Positions 1-9,360 of a stretch of 64,000 nt of DNA are shown piece after piece; the first letter of the stretch is position 1; every line of letters begins with the position of its first letter. The notes under the pieces are model-generated. The model worked only from the letters and a program-made list of their open reading frames with translations. It was not told where the DNA came from and made no database searches. Source of the stretch: Porticoccus litoralis. Lineage in GTDB: Bacteria > Pseudomonadota > Gammaproteobacteria > Pseudomonadales > Porticoccaceae. A program made the translations under genes and the position numbers. Location of the stretch: the NCBI RefSeq assembly GCF_030676955.1, contig NZ_JAUUUU010000001.1, positions 781,111 through 845,110 of the forward strand, written 5' to 3'.

Positions 1-418
1 CCTCAATAGCGCGATGGGTAGCCGCCACTTTATCGAGAATGCCGTTGATGTATTTGTAGGCATCCGTGGGGCCGAAGGTTTTTGCAAGGTTCACAGCTTC
101 GTTGATGGCCACCTTGTAGGGAATATCAATCCGGAAACACAGCTCGTAACAACCCATTCTCAACAGTGCCCTGGAGATCGGGTCCAGATCCTTGGACTGG
201 CGGTCGAGGTGGCTTTCGTAGGCCGCATCCACTTCATCCAGCTTTTTTGGAATACCGTGTAATAGCTCACGAAAATACTCGGTGTCCACTTTGCGCATAT
301 CGTTGTCGGTGAAAAATTCCGCTTCAATACTGTGCAGATCCGAGCCGGATAATTGCCACTGATACAAGGCCTGTACCAGCAGTTGACGGGCTTTCTTTCG
401 GGTAGAGGGAAGTGACAC
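1..418 (-). CDS. nusB: Transcription antitermination factor NusB (partial, C-terminus off the window)
   Basis: NusB binds boxA RNA with NusE (S10) in rRNA antitermination complexes. Reading the minus strand from a GTG at 416-418 gives VSLPSTRKKARQLLVQALYQ, a typical NusB N-terminus. It continues through the conserved ISRALLRMGCYEL and PYKVAINEAVNLAKTFG segments and runs off the left edge around residue 139, so only the last residues are missing. An AGGAG sits 7 nt before the GTG and overlaps the ribH stop codon, which supports this non-ATG start and translational coupling to ribH. NusB as the last gene of a riboflavin operon is a common proteobacterial order. Confidence 0.93.
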   Translation of the reverse strand, partial: MSLPSTRKKARQLLVQALYQWQLSGSDLHSIEAEFFTDNDMRKVDTEYFRELLHGIPKKLDEVDAAYESHLDRQSKDLDPISRALLRMGCYELCFRIDIPYKVAINEAVNLAKTFGPTDAYKYINGILDKVAATHRAIE

Positions 419-428
419 GTATTGGCTC

Positions 429-899
429 CTATAGCTGGCGAAACAGGCTAATCATTTCCAGCGCTGTCAGCGCAGCTTCTTCACCCTTGTTCTCGGCATT
501 GTCGCCGGAACGCTCCTGCGCCTGGGCCAGGGTATCCGTGGTCAACACACCAAATGCAATCGGCAGCCCTTCGCGCAGGGCGACTTCGCCAATACCCCGG
601 GTGGTTTCCCCCGAGACATACTCGAAGTGAGGCGTTCCACCGCGGATCACACAACCGAGTGCAATCACCGCATCGAAACGGCCTGACTGCGCCAGCTTGC
701 TGCAGGCCAGAGGCAATTCAAAGGCACCCGGCACACGGAAGACATGCACATCCTTTTCGGCAATGCCATGGCGCAGTAATGCACGCTGCGCACCCTGCAA
801 AAGACTTTCGGTGATCTGGCTGTTCCAGCGTGCGACGGCAATCGCCACTCTGGCACCATCGATATTAAAGCTGCCCTCATCGGGCCGGTATTCACTCAT
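429..899 (-). CDS. ribH: 6,7-dimethyl-8-ribityllumazine synthase
   Basis: Lumazine synthase condenses 5-amino-6-ribitylamino-uracil with 3,4-dihydroxy-2-butanone 4-phosphate, the penultimate step of riboflavin synthesis; the enzyme forms cytosolic oligomers. The 156-residue product has the family's usual length. It shows the ARWN substrate segment near residue 23, the VPGAFELPLA motif (about 56-65), GCVIRGGTPHFEYV (about 82-95) with the catalytic-region histidine, and FGVLTTDTLAQAQERSG near the C-terminus. It lies between ribBA (48 nt upstream) and nusB (10 nt downstream) on the same strand. Some nomenclatures call it ribE. Confidence 0.97.
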   Translation of the reverse strand: MSEYRPDEGSFNIDGARVAIAVARWNSQITESLLQGAQRALLRHGIAEKDVHVFRVPGAFELPLACSKLAQSGRFDAVIALGCVIRGGTPHFEYVSGETTRGIGEVALREGLPIAFGVLTTDTLAQAQERSGDNAENKGEEAALTALEMISLFRQL

Positions 900-947
900 G
901 CTGTTATCCGACTTGTTTCTGTTCCTGGCTGCGCTAACGCTCAGCCA

Positions 948-2060
948 TCAATCACAATTAATGTATTCCACCACTTCCAGATCAAAACCGGATATCCCGG
1001 TAAACCTGAAGGGTGCGCTCATCAGTCGCATTTTATGTACCCCCAGATCCATCAGAATCTGCGAGCCGGTACCCACCTGCTGATAAACCACATCCGCAGC
1101 GCGTTGAGGCTGCGAAGGCAAGTTGCTGAGCATCTCGTCCACACTGGCATCGATATCATCGGCAGTTTCCGGATAGTAGATAAACACCACCACGCCCCGG
1201 CCTTCCTCGGCCACCTTCTCCATAGCGCGGGACAAGCTCCAGCTGCGGTAGCCGTCACCGGGCTCCATGGCAAACAGGTCCCGGGCTGACTTGTTGATAT
1301 GCACACGCACCAACGGTGGTTCACCATTGGCCACATCACCCATCACCAACGCAAAGTGCTTTTCGTTGCGGGCACTATCCAGGTAAGTCTTGAGAACGAA
1401 CTCCCCATAATGGGTCTGGATGGGACGCTCGTTGATGCAGTTGATGGTCTTCTCGGTGACCAGGCGGTAGTGGATCAGGTCGGCAATGGTGCCGATCTTC
1501 AGGTTGTGCCTGGCGGCAAAGGCCTCCAGGTCGGGACGGCGCGCCATGGTACCGTCATCATTCATAATTTCGACAATCACCGCTGCCTGCTCGAACCCCG
1601 CCATACGCGCCAGATCACAGCCTGCTTCGGTATGCCCGGCGCGGCTCAACACACCACCGCGCTCTGCCCTCAACGGAAAAATATGTCCGGGCTGAACAAT
1701 ATCCTGGGGGCGGGCATTGCTTGCCACGGCGGCCTGTACGGTGCGCGCCCGGTCGGCAGCGGAAATACCGGTGGTCACACCCTCGGCCGCCTCGATGGAA
1801 ACGGTGAAATTGGTACCATGACCAGACTTGTTTGAGTCCACCATCAGTGGCAGGTTGAGCTGATGGCAACGCTCTTCGGACAGTGTCAGGCAGATCAACC
1901 CACGTCCGTGGGTGGCCATAAAGTTGATATCCTCTGGCCTGACCATAGTAGCGGCCATCACCAGATCGCCCTCGTTCTCGCGATCCTCATCATCCATCAG
2001 GATAACCATCTTCCCCTGACGAATATCCGCAACCAGTTCTTCAATACTGTTCAAAGCCAT
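948..2060 (-). CDS. ribBA: 3,4-dihydroxy-2-butanone 4-phosphate synthase with degenerate GTP cyclohydrolase II-like domain (RibBX type)
   Basis: The N-terminal RibB domain makes the four-carbon unit of riboflavin from ribulose 5-phosphate. Residues 26-32 read DRENEGD, the acidic metal-binding loop, followed by THGRGLICL (about 51-59) and RAGHTEA (about 140). From about residue 205 the chain resembles RibA, but the segment where active GTP cyclohydrolase II carries its zinc cysteines and GDVFGSLRCDC-type motif reads MGDVANGEPPLVRVH, with no cysteine. The second domain is therefore probably not a cyclohydrolase, as in the RibBX variants of Proteobacteria, and a separate ribA should exist elsewhere. 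I chose the ATG at 2060 over an in-frame TTG two codons upstream; neither has a strong ribosome binding site. Confidence 0.93.
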   Translation of the reverse strand: MALNSIEELVADIRQGKMVILMDDEDRENEGDLVMAATMVRPEDINFMATHGRGLICLTLSEERCHQLNLPLMVDSNKSGHGTNFTVSIEAAEGVTTGISAADRARTVQAAVASNARPQDIVQPGHIFPLRAERGGVLSRAGHTEAGCDLARMAGFEQAAVIVEIMNDDGTMARRPDLEAFAARHNLKIGTIADLIHYRLVTEKTINCINERPIQTHYGEFVLKTYLDSARNEKHFALVMGDVANGEPPLVRVHINKSARDLFAMEPGDGYRSWSLSRAMEKVAEEGRGVVVFIYYPETADDIDASVDEMLSNLPSQPQRAADVVYQQVGTGSQILMDLGVHKMRLMSAPFRFTGISGFDLEVVEYINCD

Positions 2061-2097
2061 AAACAATTGCCGTCAATCTTGTTTGTGTATTTGTCTG

Positions 2098-2706
2098 TCA
2101 GGCATCTGCCGCACCATCACCCTGCAGCAAGCGCTCCAGGTAACGGGCAATCAGATCCACCTCCAGATTCACGCGGGTACCCGCTTTATAGGTGTCCATC
2201 ACCGTTTTCTCAAGGGTATGGGGCACGATATTCAGTTCGAACTCGGCGCCTTCCACCTTGTTTACCGTGAGGCTGGTGCCATCCACCGTGATGGATCCCT
2301 TGTGGGCGATATATTTAGCCAGCTCACGGGGTGCTCGCAGCCTGAAGCGTTCGGATCTCGCATCCGGATGGCGACTTACCACCTCCCCGATCCCGTCCAC
2401 GTGGCCTGACACCATGTGCCCACCCATACGCGTTTGCGGAGTCAGCGCCTTCTCCAAATTAACTTTCGCACCCACGCCCCAGTCACCCACCGTGGTCAGG
2501 GACAAGGTTTCTGCGGAGACATCCGCCACATAGCCATCTCCGGGCAGCTCCACTACCGTGAGACAAACACCGTTGGTGCTGATGCTGTCACCCAGCGCGA
2601 TATCGCTCATATCCAGATCGTTGGTTTTTATCCGCAGCCGCAGATCGCCGCCCTTTTCCTCGCAGGACGCCACTTCTCCAACTGCTTCAACAATACCCGT
2701 GAACAC
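2098..2706 (-). CDS. ribE: Riboflavin synthase (alpha subunit)
   Basis: Dismutates two 6,7-dimethyl-8-ribityllumazine molecules to riboflavin plus the pyrimidine precursor. The 202-residue protein begins MFTGIVEAVG, the hallmark N-terminus, and is built of two lumazine-binding repeats: about 1-97 (with SISTNGVCLTV) and about 98-195 (with SITVDGTSLTVN). MGGHMVSGHVDG at the join is also diagnostic. The start is GTG (2704-2706) with GGAG about 10 nt upstream. It lies between ribD (31 nt) and ribBA (37 nt) in the same operon. Also named ribC in some species. Confidence 0.97.
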   Translation of the reverse strand: MFTGIVEAVGEVASCEEKGGDLRLRIKTNDLDMSDIALGDSISTNGVCLTVVELPGDGYVADVSAETLSLTTVGDWGVGAKVNLEKALTPQTRMGGHMVSGHVDGIGEVVSRHPDARSERFRLRAPRELAKYIAHKGSITVDGTSLTVNKVEGAEFELNIVPHTLEKTVMDTYKAGTRVNLEVDLIARYLERLLQGDGAADA

Positions 2707-2737
2707 CTATGCTTTCTCCACTTGCGTCAGTGACTTT

Positions 2738-3847
2738 TCAGTTTATACCCTGTGCCGGAACAGGATGTGCCGTAATACGCCAGTCATCCCCAACGGGCTG
2801 AATATCCACAATCTTAACTGACACTGCATCGGACATATTTTCCAGAGGCAGTGCCAACAGGGGCCGAGCCAGACTGCCCAGCAGTTTGGGGGCCATATAG
2901 ATAATCAACTCATCCACCACCCCTGCAGCAATAAATGCCCCTGCCAGTTTTGCGCCAGCTTCAACCAGCACCTCATTGCATTCACTGGTGGCCAGCACTT
3001 TCAGCAACCCTGTCAGATCAACCTGGCCTTTGCCGTTGTCCAGCACTACCACCTCAGCGCCCGGCAGCTGTCCCCCTTGAGCACTAGCCACCAGCGTGTC
3101 GCCGCCATCCGTCAATAATTGTGCATCCCTTGGGGTGCGCAACTTGCTGTCCACCACCACCCGCAGAGGTTGGTCCCGGGCAATATCTGCTGCATTTTCC
3201 AGATTCAGCTCGGTCGGCCTCACGGTGAGGGCCGGGTTATCGAGTAACACGGTGTCCACACCAGTAATGATCGCTGAACTGCGAGCCCGCAAACGCTGCA
3301 CATCACTGCGGGCAGCAGGCCCGGTAATCCACTGACTCTCGCCACTGGCCATAGCTGTGCGACCATCCAGGCTCATGGCCAGTTTTACCCTTACCCAGGG
3401 CAAACCGAGCCGCTGTCGTTTGATAAAACCGGGATTCAAGGTCATGGCTTCAGCTTCAAGCATGGGTCCATCAACCAAAATTCCTGCCTGACGCAGCGCT
3501 TCCAGCCCCCTGCCCGACACATTCGGGTTCGGGTCCTGCATACCGTAGACCACCCGACTGACACCAGCCTTGATAAGGGCATTGGCACAGGGAGGGGTTC
3601 GCCCCTGATGACTGCAGGGCTCCAGTGTCACATAGGCAGTGGCACCCCGGGCCAGCTCTCCGGCCACCGCCAGAGCATTCACCTCTGCGTGGGCTTCTCC
3701 GGCGCGACGATGCCAGCCCTCGCCTACCACCCGATCACCATGGGCAATCACACAGCCCACCGAGGGATTCGGCATAGTCGTGTAACAACCCCGAGCGGCC
3801 AGTTCAACCGCCCTGGCCATGAGACTGGCATCCAGGGTGTCTGACAT
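2738..3847 (-). CDS. ribD: Bifunctional diaminohydroxyphosphoribosylaminopyrimidine deaminase / 5-amino-6-(5-phosphoribosylamino)uracil reductase
   Basis: Catalyses the second and third steps of riboflavin synthesis. The N-terminal cytidine-deaminase-like domain has HAEVNAL and EPCSHQGRTPPCANAL, giving the H..E and PC..C zinc site. The C-terminal reductase domain begins around residue 145 with RVKLAMSLDGRTAM and contains VLVEAGAKLAGAF. The ATG at 3847 gives MSDTLDASLMARAVELA, typical of RibD starts, and lies 5 nt after the nrdR stop with AGGG about 10 nt upstream. An in-frame TTG at 3856 would overlap nrdR by 4 nt but has no usable ribosome binding site. Confidence 0.95.
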   Translation of the reverse strand: MSDTLDASLMARAVELAARGCYTTMPNPSVGCVIAHGDRVVGEGWHRRAGEAHAEVNALAVAGELARGATAYVTLEPCSHQGRTPPCANALIKAGVSRVVYGMQDPNPNVSGRGLEALRQAGILVDGPMLEAEAMTLNPGFIKRQRLGLPWVRVKLAMSLDGRTAMASGESQWITGPAARSDVQRLRARSSAIITGVDTVLLDNPALTVRPTELNLENAADIARDQPLRVVVDSKLRTPRDAQLLTDGGDTLVASAQGGQLPGAEVVVLDNGKGQVDLTGLLKVLATSECNEVLVEAGAKLAGAFIAAGVVDELIIYMAPKLLGSLARPLLALPLENMSDAVSVKIVDIQPVGDDWRITAHPVPAQGIN

Positions 3848-3852
3848 TACCG

Positions 3853-4326
3853 TCAATCCCTACTGCTTTCAGGTAGGTTTTGCTCCAGGCGGTCCAACTC
3901 GGCGCGGAACTCACTGAGGTCCTGGAAGCTGCGGTAAACCGATGCAAAGCGCACATAGGCCACTTCATCCAGTTCCCGTAAATGTTCCATCACCAGCTCA
4001 CCGACCATACGGGAGGTTACTTCACGCTCACCGGTCGCCCGCAACTGGTGCTGAATCTGTGAAATGGCACCTTCAATGCGCTCAATGCTCACCGGACGTT
4101 TTTCCAGCGCCCGCAGCAGTCCTGCACGCAGTTTCTCTTCATCAAAGGGTTCGCGGGTTTCATCCTGCTTGATCACCCGCGGCATCAATAGCTCTGGCAT
4201 CTCGTAGGTGGTAAACCGCTCTTTGCAGGACAGGCATTCACGGCGACGGCGCACCTGACCACCTTCGGCCACCAGTCGCGAATCGATCACCTTGGTTTCA
4301 TCGGCATTACAGAAGGGACAATGCAT
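3853..4326 (-). CDS. nrdR: Transcriptional repressor NrdR
   Basis: NrdR represses ribonucleotide reductase operons in response to nucleotide levels sensed by an ATP-cone domain. The 157-residue chain starts MHCPFCNADETKVIDSRL and has a second cysteine pair in RRRECLSCKERFTTYE, making the four-Cys zinc ribbon (about 3-34). The ATP-cone follows from about residue 49 (VIKQDETREPFDEEKLRAGL). It is the first gene of the riboflavin operon here, an association common in Proteobacteria. No FMN riboswitch motif is visible in the leader before it. Confidence 0.97.
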   Translation of the reverse strand: MHCPFCNADETKVIDSRLVAEGGQVRRRRECLSCKERFTTYEMPELLMPRVIKQDETREPFDEEKLRAGLLRALEKRPVSIERIEGAISQIQHQLRATGEREVTSRMVGELVMEHLRELDEVAYVRFASVYRSFQDLSEFRAELDRLEQNLPESSRD

Positions 4327-4419
4327 GGCTCAAGCCACCTGTTTGAACTGGGGCGCATGGTACCACATTTTGGCTGCCAGCCCGCCTGCAGCACCGTTTC
4401 GCCAGCATAGGGCGAAAGA

Positions 4420-4444
4420 CAAAAAAGCCCCGCCTAAGCGGGGC
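4420..4444 (-). terminator. Rho-independent terminator downstream of glyA
   Basis: Read on the minus strand, a perfect 7-bp GC stem (arms 4427-4433 and 4438-4444, 4-nt loop) is followed by six T (4421-4426). It lies 21 nt past the glyA stop and separates glyA from nrdR. Confidence 0.9.
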
Positions 4445-4465
4445 CACGAGAGACTTTAACAAGGC

Positions 4466-5725
4466 TTAGCTGTATACCGGGAAACGACCACAGATCTCCA
4501 ACACCTTGGCCTTGGTCGCCGGAATCACTTCTTCAGACGTGCCATTCTCCAGGCTGTCCAGCACATCGCAGATCCAGTGAGCCAGCTGCACGCTCTCTTC
4601 CTCTTTGAAACCGCGGGTAGTGATCGCGGGCGTGCCCACACGCAAGCCGGAAGTAATGAACGGCGAACGGGGATCATTGGGCACCGCGTTTTTGTTCACG
4701 GTGATGTAGGCGCGACCGAGAGCCTCGTCCGCATCCTTACCTGTGTATTCCTTGCCGATCAGGTCCACCAGCATCAGGTGGTTCTCGGTACCCTTGGAGA
4801 CGATGTTAATGCCGCGCTCCATGAACGTGGCCGCCATGGCTTTGGCATTCTTCACAACCTGCTGCTGGTAGGTCTTGAACTCATCGCTCATGGCTTCCTT
4901 GAAGGAGACTGCCTTGGCTGCGATCACGTGGCACAGTGGGCCACCCTGACCACCGGGGAATACCGCAGAGTTGATCTTCTTGGCCAGATCTTCACTGTTG
5001 GTGAGGATGATGCCTCCACGTGGACCACGCAGGGTTTTGTGTGTGGTAGACGTCACCACATCGGCAAACGGCATCGGGTTCGGGTAGACGCCTGCGGCAA
5101 TCAGGCCGGCTACGTGGGCCATATCCACCATCAGATAAGCACCCACTTTGTCGGCGATATCGCGGAAATGCTGCCAGTCGAGGATGCCGGAATAGGCGGA
5201 GAAACCGGCGACGATCATTTTCGGTTTGTGTTCCAGGGCTAGGGCTTCCACTTGGTCGTAATCGACCAGGCCGGTTTCCGGGTTCAGCCCGTACTGAACA
5301 GCATGGTAGATCTTGCCAGAAAAATTCGGCTTGGCGCCGTGGGTCAGGTGACCACCGGCATCGAGACTCATACCCAGCACAGTGTCACCGGGCAGGCACA
5401 GGGCCTGGTACACGGCACTGTTGGCCTGTGAACCGGAGTGTGGCTGCACGTTGGCAAAACCCGCACCGAACAGTTGCTTGACCCGTTCGATGGCCAGCTC
5501 TTCCGTCTTGTCGACAAACTCACAACCGCCGTAATAACGCTTGTGGGGATAGCCCTCGGCGTACTTGTTGGTGAGCTTGGTACCCTGAGCCGCCATAACA
5601 GCGGGGCTGGTGTAATTCTCGGAAGCGATCAGCTCAAGATGCTCTTCCTGGCGCTGCTCTTCCTGCTGGATGGCAGCCCAGATTTCCGGGTCAAAACTGG
5701 CAATGGTGACGTCTTTATCGAACAT
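4466..5725 (-). CDS. glyA: Serine hydroxymethyltransferase
   Basis: PLP enzyme interconverting serine plus tetrahydrofolate with glycine plus methylene-THF, the main source of one-carbon units. The 419-residue length fits the family. Visible motifs are LIASENYTSPAVMAAQG, YYGGCEFVD, MVDMAHVAGLIAAG and VVTSTTHKTLRGPRGG, where the lysine is the PLP Schiff-base residue. The open frame extends 23 codons further upstream, but MFDKDVTIASFDPE at 5725 matches the usual N-terminus, so the extension is rejected. It stands alone, with a strong terminator behind it and about 100 nt between its start and the icmF stop. Confidence 0.97.
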   Translation of the reverse strand: MFDKDVTIASFDPEIWAAIQQEEQRQEEHLELIASENYTSPAVMAAQGTKLTNKYAEGYPHKRYYGGCEFVDKTEELAIERVKQLFGAGFANVQPHSGSQANSAVYQALCLPGDTVLGMSLDAGGHLTHGAKPNFSGKIYHAVQYGLNPETGLVDYDQVEALALEHKPKMIVAGFSAYSGILDWQHFRDIADKVGAYLMVDMAHVAGLIAAGVYPNPMPFADVVTSTTHKTLRGPRGGIILTNSEDLAKKINSAVFPGGQGGPLCHVIAAKAVSFKEAMSDEFKTYQQQVVKNAKAMAATFMERGINIVSKGTENHLMLVDLIGKEYTGKDADEALGRAYITVNKNAVPNDPRSPFITSGLRVGTPAITTRGFKEEESVQLAHWICDVLDSLENGTSEEVIPATKAKVLEICGRFPVYS

Positions 5726-5823
5726 GGATCTCACACTGGTGGTTGGCCTGAAAAAAGAGCGCGAATTGTACACAAATCCACCAGTGAATCCCACGCTAAA
5801 AATGCCCTAAACGGCCCCGGAAT

Positions 5824-8800
5824 TTACATATTGCGTCGGTACAGCCCCCCCACCCGGTAAAGTGCCTCACTCATCTGCCCCAGGGAGCAACTCTTGGCCA
5901 CGTCCATCAGGCATTCAAAGGTATTGCCTCGACTCAGCACCACCTGCTGTAACCGCTTCAGGGCTTCGTCACACTGTCCGTGGTGTAGCGCTTTGTAGGC
6001 ATTGAGGTTATCGACCTGTTGCTGCTTTTCGGCATCATCGGAACGAGCCAGTTCGCGGCCTTCAATAGTTTCCTCAGCACCGGCTTCCGGCAGGAACGTA
6101 TTGACTCCAATCAACGGCAAAGAGCCATCGTGCTTACGATGCTCGTAATACATGCTCTCTTCCTGAATTTTTCCGCGCTGATACATGGTATCCATGGCTC
6201 CCAGCACCCCGCCGCGCTCGGAAATTCGTTCGAACTCGGCGTACACCGCCTCTTCCACCAGATCGGTCAGTTGCTCGACGATAAACGAACCCTGCCAGGG
6301 GTTTTCGCAGAAGTTGAGCCCGAACTCCTTGTTAATAATCATCTGGATCGCTACCGCACGGCGCACGGATTCCGTCGTCGGCGTGGTAATCGCCTCGTCG
6401 TAGGCATTGGTATGCAGACTATTAGTGTTATCGAAAATCGCGTAAAGCGCCTGCAACGTGGTGCGAATGTCGTTGAAACTCATCTCCTGGGCATGAAGGC
6501 TGCGGCCCGAGGTCTGGATGTGATATTTCAACATCTGGCTGCGGGGGCTGGCCCCGTAGCGTTCTTTCATGGCCCGCGCCCAGATGCGCCGCGCCACCCG
6601 GCCCATCACCGTGTACTCCGGGTCCATGCCGTTGGAAAAGAAAAAGCTGAAGTTGGGTACAAAGTCATCCACCTTCATACCCCGCGCCAGGTAATACTCC
6701 ACCAGCGTAAAGCCATTGGACAGGGTAAACGCCAACTGCGAGATCGGGTTGGCCCCGGCCTCAGCGATGTGATAGCCACTCACCGATACGCTGTAGTAGT
6801 TGCGCACCTTGTTGTCGATAAAGAATGCCTGCACATCACCCATCATGGTCAGGGCAAAGGCTGTGGAGAAAATACAGGTGTTCTGGGCCTGATCTTCCTT
6901 GAGAATATCCGCCTGCACAGTGCCGCGCACCGCCGCCAGGCTTTCGGCACGGATGCGTGCATAAGTTTCGGCATCCACCAGCTTGTCACCGCTGATACCC
7001 AGTAGCGCCAGACCCAGGCCATTGTGCCCCTCGGGCAAGTCACCGGCGTACTGAGGGCGCGGTTTGTCGCCGAACCAGGCATCGAGTTTCTGCTGTGTCT
7101 CATCCCAGAGATTATTTTCTTTCAGGTATTTCTCCACCTGCTGATCGATGGCGGTGTTCATAAAGAACGCCAGAATCATCGGCGCCGGACCGTTGATGGT
7201 GATCGACACGGAGGTGGTCGGCGCGCACAGGTCGAAACCGGAATAGAGTTTCTTCATATCGTCCAGGGTGGCGATCGACACCCCGGAATTACCCACCTTG
7301 CCCCAGATATCGGGACGCGGGTCCGGATCAGCGCCGTACAGGGTCACCGAATCAAACGCGGTGGACAGTCGTGCGGCGGCCTGCCCCCGTGACAGGTAAT
7401 GGAAACGGCGGTTAGTGCGCTCCGGCGTACCCTCACCGGCAAACATGCGGGTGGGATCTTCCCCCGCGCGCCGATAGGGAAAGACTCCGGCGGTGTAGGG
7501 ATAACTGCCGGGCAGGTTTTCCGCCAGCAGGAAGGCCAGCAGTTCACCCCAGTCCTTGTAGGGCGGCGGTGAAATTTTCTGAATCTTCAGGTGACTGAGG
7601 GATTCCACATAGTTATCACCCGTGATGTCCTTACCGCGCACCTGGTAACAGTACTGGTCGGCCTCAACTCCAGCCTTTCGGGTGGGCCATTCCTGCAACA
7701 AGCGAATGGATTCACCGCTGAGATCGGAAACTGCCGCGTTATAACGCTGGCGCAGGGTGCGCAAGGTGTTGTCCACTTCACCGTCGGTTAACGCGGACGC
7801 TGGGTAAAGCCCCAGAGGTTCCGGGCGCTGTGGATCATCCAGCTCACCCAGTACCTGGTAATGGTGATAAGCCGTGGCTGCCAGTTCCGCCTGCTGCACA
7901 TTTCGGGCTTTCACCTGTCGGGCACTTTCGCTGATTTCCGCCAGGTAGCGCACCCGGCTGCCGGGAATTAACGCTACAGACCGTGATTCCTCAAGCTCAT
8001 CACCGGAGGGGGGCAACCAACGCTGCTCATCCAGACCTGCCTTGTTCACCAGCAAGCGGCACAGATGGTAGAAGGCACGATTTACACCGGGGTCGTTGAA
8101 CTGGCTGGCGATGGTGGGATACACCGGAATCTGGTCGCCACTGACATCAAAGGCATTGCGATTGCGCTGCCACTGCTTGCGAATATCCCGCAGGGCATCT
8201 TCGGCACCGCGCTTGTCGTATTTGTTGAGAATCACCATGTCGGCATAATCGATCATGTCGATCTTTTCCAACTGGCTGGCCGCGCCGTAGTCGCTGGTCA
8301 TGATGTACAGGGAGAAATCCACCAGATCGACAATCTCGGAATCGCTCTGGCCGATACCGGCGGTTTCCACCAGCACCAGATCGTAGCCAAGAGATTTCAG
8401 AAACAGGGTAACGTCCCCGAGCATTTCGCTGGTGGCCAGATGCTGGCGGCGTGTAGCCATGGAGCGCATATAAATTTGCGTTGATGACAGGCTGTTCATG
8501 CGAATGCGATCACCGAGCAACGCCCCGCCGGTACGGCGGCGCGTCGGGTCCACCGCCAGCACGGCAATGCGCATGTCCGGGCGATGCAACAAAAAACGGC
8601 TCAACAACTCATCCACCGTGCTACTCTTGCCAGCCCCACCAGTTCCAGTCACACCAACCACTGGGGTGTTCCCCGCAGCCAGCTGCCAGGTTTTTTTCAG
8701 CCGCGCCAGTTCGGCGTCCGACACAGCCCCTTCCTCGATGGCTGATATCATCTGCGCGACGGCAATTTCATCATCGATGTTCGGGGAAGATGGCGACAGC

Positions 8801-9267
8801 GTCGCGGCCCGCGCCTGCCTCGCCCGAGCCACCAGATCCTCGATCATGCCGGTCAGACCCATTTCCATACCGTGGGTGGGGTGGTAAATACGGTTCACCC
8901 CAGCCGCTTCCAGCTCGGCAATTTCTTCCAGGGTAATAGTGCCGCCACCGCCGCCAAACACCTGAATGTGCCCGGCGTTGTGCTCCTGCAACAGTGCCAT
9001 CATGTAGCGGAAATACTCCATGTGCCCGCCCTGGTAAGAGCTGATGGCAATCGCATCGGCATCTTCCTGAATCGCCGCCCGCACCACATCGTCAACACTG
9101 CGGTTGTGGCCAAGGTGAATCACCTCCACGCCACTGGCCTGAATCAGCCTCCGCATCACATTAATGGCGGCATCGTGGCCGTCGAACAGTGAAGCCGCGG
9201 TCACAATGCGTAGCGGCGTGGTTTCAGCCGCCGGTTGTTGCTGTTGTTCTGGTATGACAGCAGTCAT
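5824..9267 (-). CDS. icmF: Fused isobutyryl-CoA mutase/G-protein chaperone (IcmF)
   Basis: Adenosylcobalamin-dependent acyl-CoA mutase that interconverts isobutyryl-CoA and n-butyryl-CoA, with its GTPase chaperone built in. The product of about 1147 residues has the three-part IcmF order. First is a B12-binding domain at about 20-150, with FDGHDAAIN at 28-36, where the DxH histidine is the lower cobalt ligand and the usual DxHxxG glycine is Ala. Second is a MeaB-like GTPase at about 200-500, with Walker A GTGGAGKS at 208-215. Third is a mutase barrel with YPYTAGVFPYRR and SVSGYHIAEAGANP. The frame is open to 9378, but the upstream stretch lacks family character and crosses the operator palindrome; the ATG at 9267 has a GGGGG box. 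A different branched acyl-CoA substrate, such as pivalyl-CoA, cannot be excluded. Confidence 0.95.
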   Translation of the reverse strand: MTAVIPEQQQQPAAETTPLRIVTAASLFDGHDAAINVMRRLIQASGVEVIHLGHNRSVDDVVRAAIQEDADAIAISSYQGGHMEYFRYMMALLQEHNAGHIQVFGGGGGTITLEEIAELEAAGVNRIYHPTHGMEMGLTGMIEDLVARARQARAATLSPSSPNIDDEIAVAQMISAIEEGAVSDAELARLKKTWQLAAGNTPVVGVTGTGGAGKSSTVDELLSRFLLHRPDMRIAVLAVDPTRRRTGGALLGDRIRMNSLSSTQIYMRSMATRRQHLATSEMLGDVTLFLKSLGYDLVLVETAGIGQSDSEIVDLVDFSLYIMTSDYGAASQLEKIDMIDYADMVILNKYDKRGAEDALRDIRKQWQRNRNAFDVSGDQIPVYPTIASQFNDPGVNRAFYHLCRLLVNKAGLDEQRWLPPSGDELEESRSVALIPGSRVRYLAEISESARQVKARNVQQAELAATAYHHYQVLGELDDPQRPEPLGLYPASALTDGEVDNTLRTLRQRYNAAVSDLSGESIRLLQEWPTRKAGVEADQYCYQVRGKDITGDNYVESLSHLKIQKISPPPYKDWGELLAFLLAENLPGSYPYTAGVFPYRRAGEDPTRMFAGEGTPERTNRRFHYLSRGQAAARLSTAFDSVTLYGADPDPRPDIWGKVGNSGVSIATLDDMKKLYSGFDLCAPTTSVSITINGPAPMILAFFMNTAIDQQVEKYLKENNLWDETQQKLDAWFGDKPRPQYAGDLPEGHNGLGLALLGISGDKLVDAETYARIRAESLAAVRGTVQADILKEDQAQNTCIFSTAFALTMMGDVQAFFIDNKVRNYYSVSVSGYHIAEAGANPISQLAFTLSNGFTLVEYYLARGMKVDDFVPNFSFFFSNGMDPEYTVMGRVARRIWARAMKERYGASPRSQMLKYHIQTSGRSLHAQEMSFNDIRTTLQALYAIFDNTNSLHTNAYDEAITTPTTESVRRAVAIQMIINKEFGLNFCENPWQGSFIVEQLTDLVEEAVYAEFERISERGGVLGAMDTMYQRGKIQEESMYYEHRKHDGSLPLIGVNTFLPEAGAEETIEGRELARSDDAEKQQQVDNLNAYKALHHGQCDEALKRLQQVVLSRGNTFECLMDVAKSCSLGQMSEALYRVGGLYRRNM

Positions 9268-9360
9268 GGCTACCCCCGAGATAGCAATGGCGAGACAAGG
9301 ATTTCGGGCAAGGTGAACCCAAGCCTTTGCCCCCCATATTATTAATAGCTCAAACGATGC

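Noticed and set aside
4327..4419. Possible FMN riboswitch ahead of the nrdR-rib operon
   Set aside because: The gap is short and none of the FMN element motifs is visible there or before ribBA.
6019..7005. 328-codon plus-strand open frame opposite icmF
   Set aside because: Antisense shadow of a strongly conserved gene; the translation is rich in His and Arg with no family resemblance.
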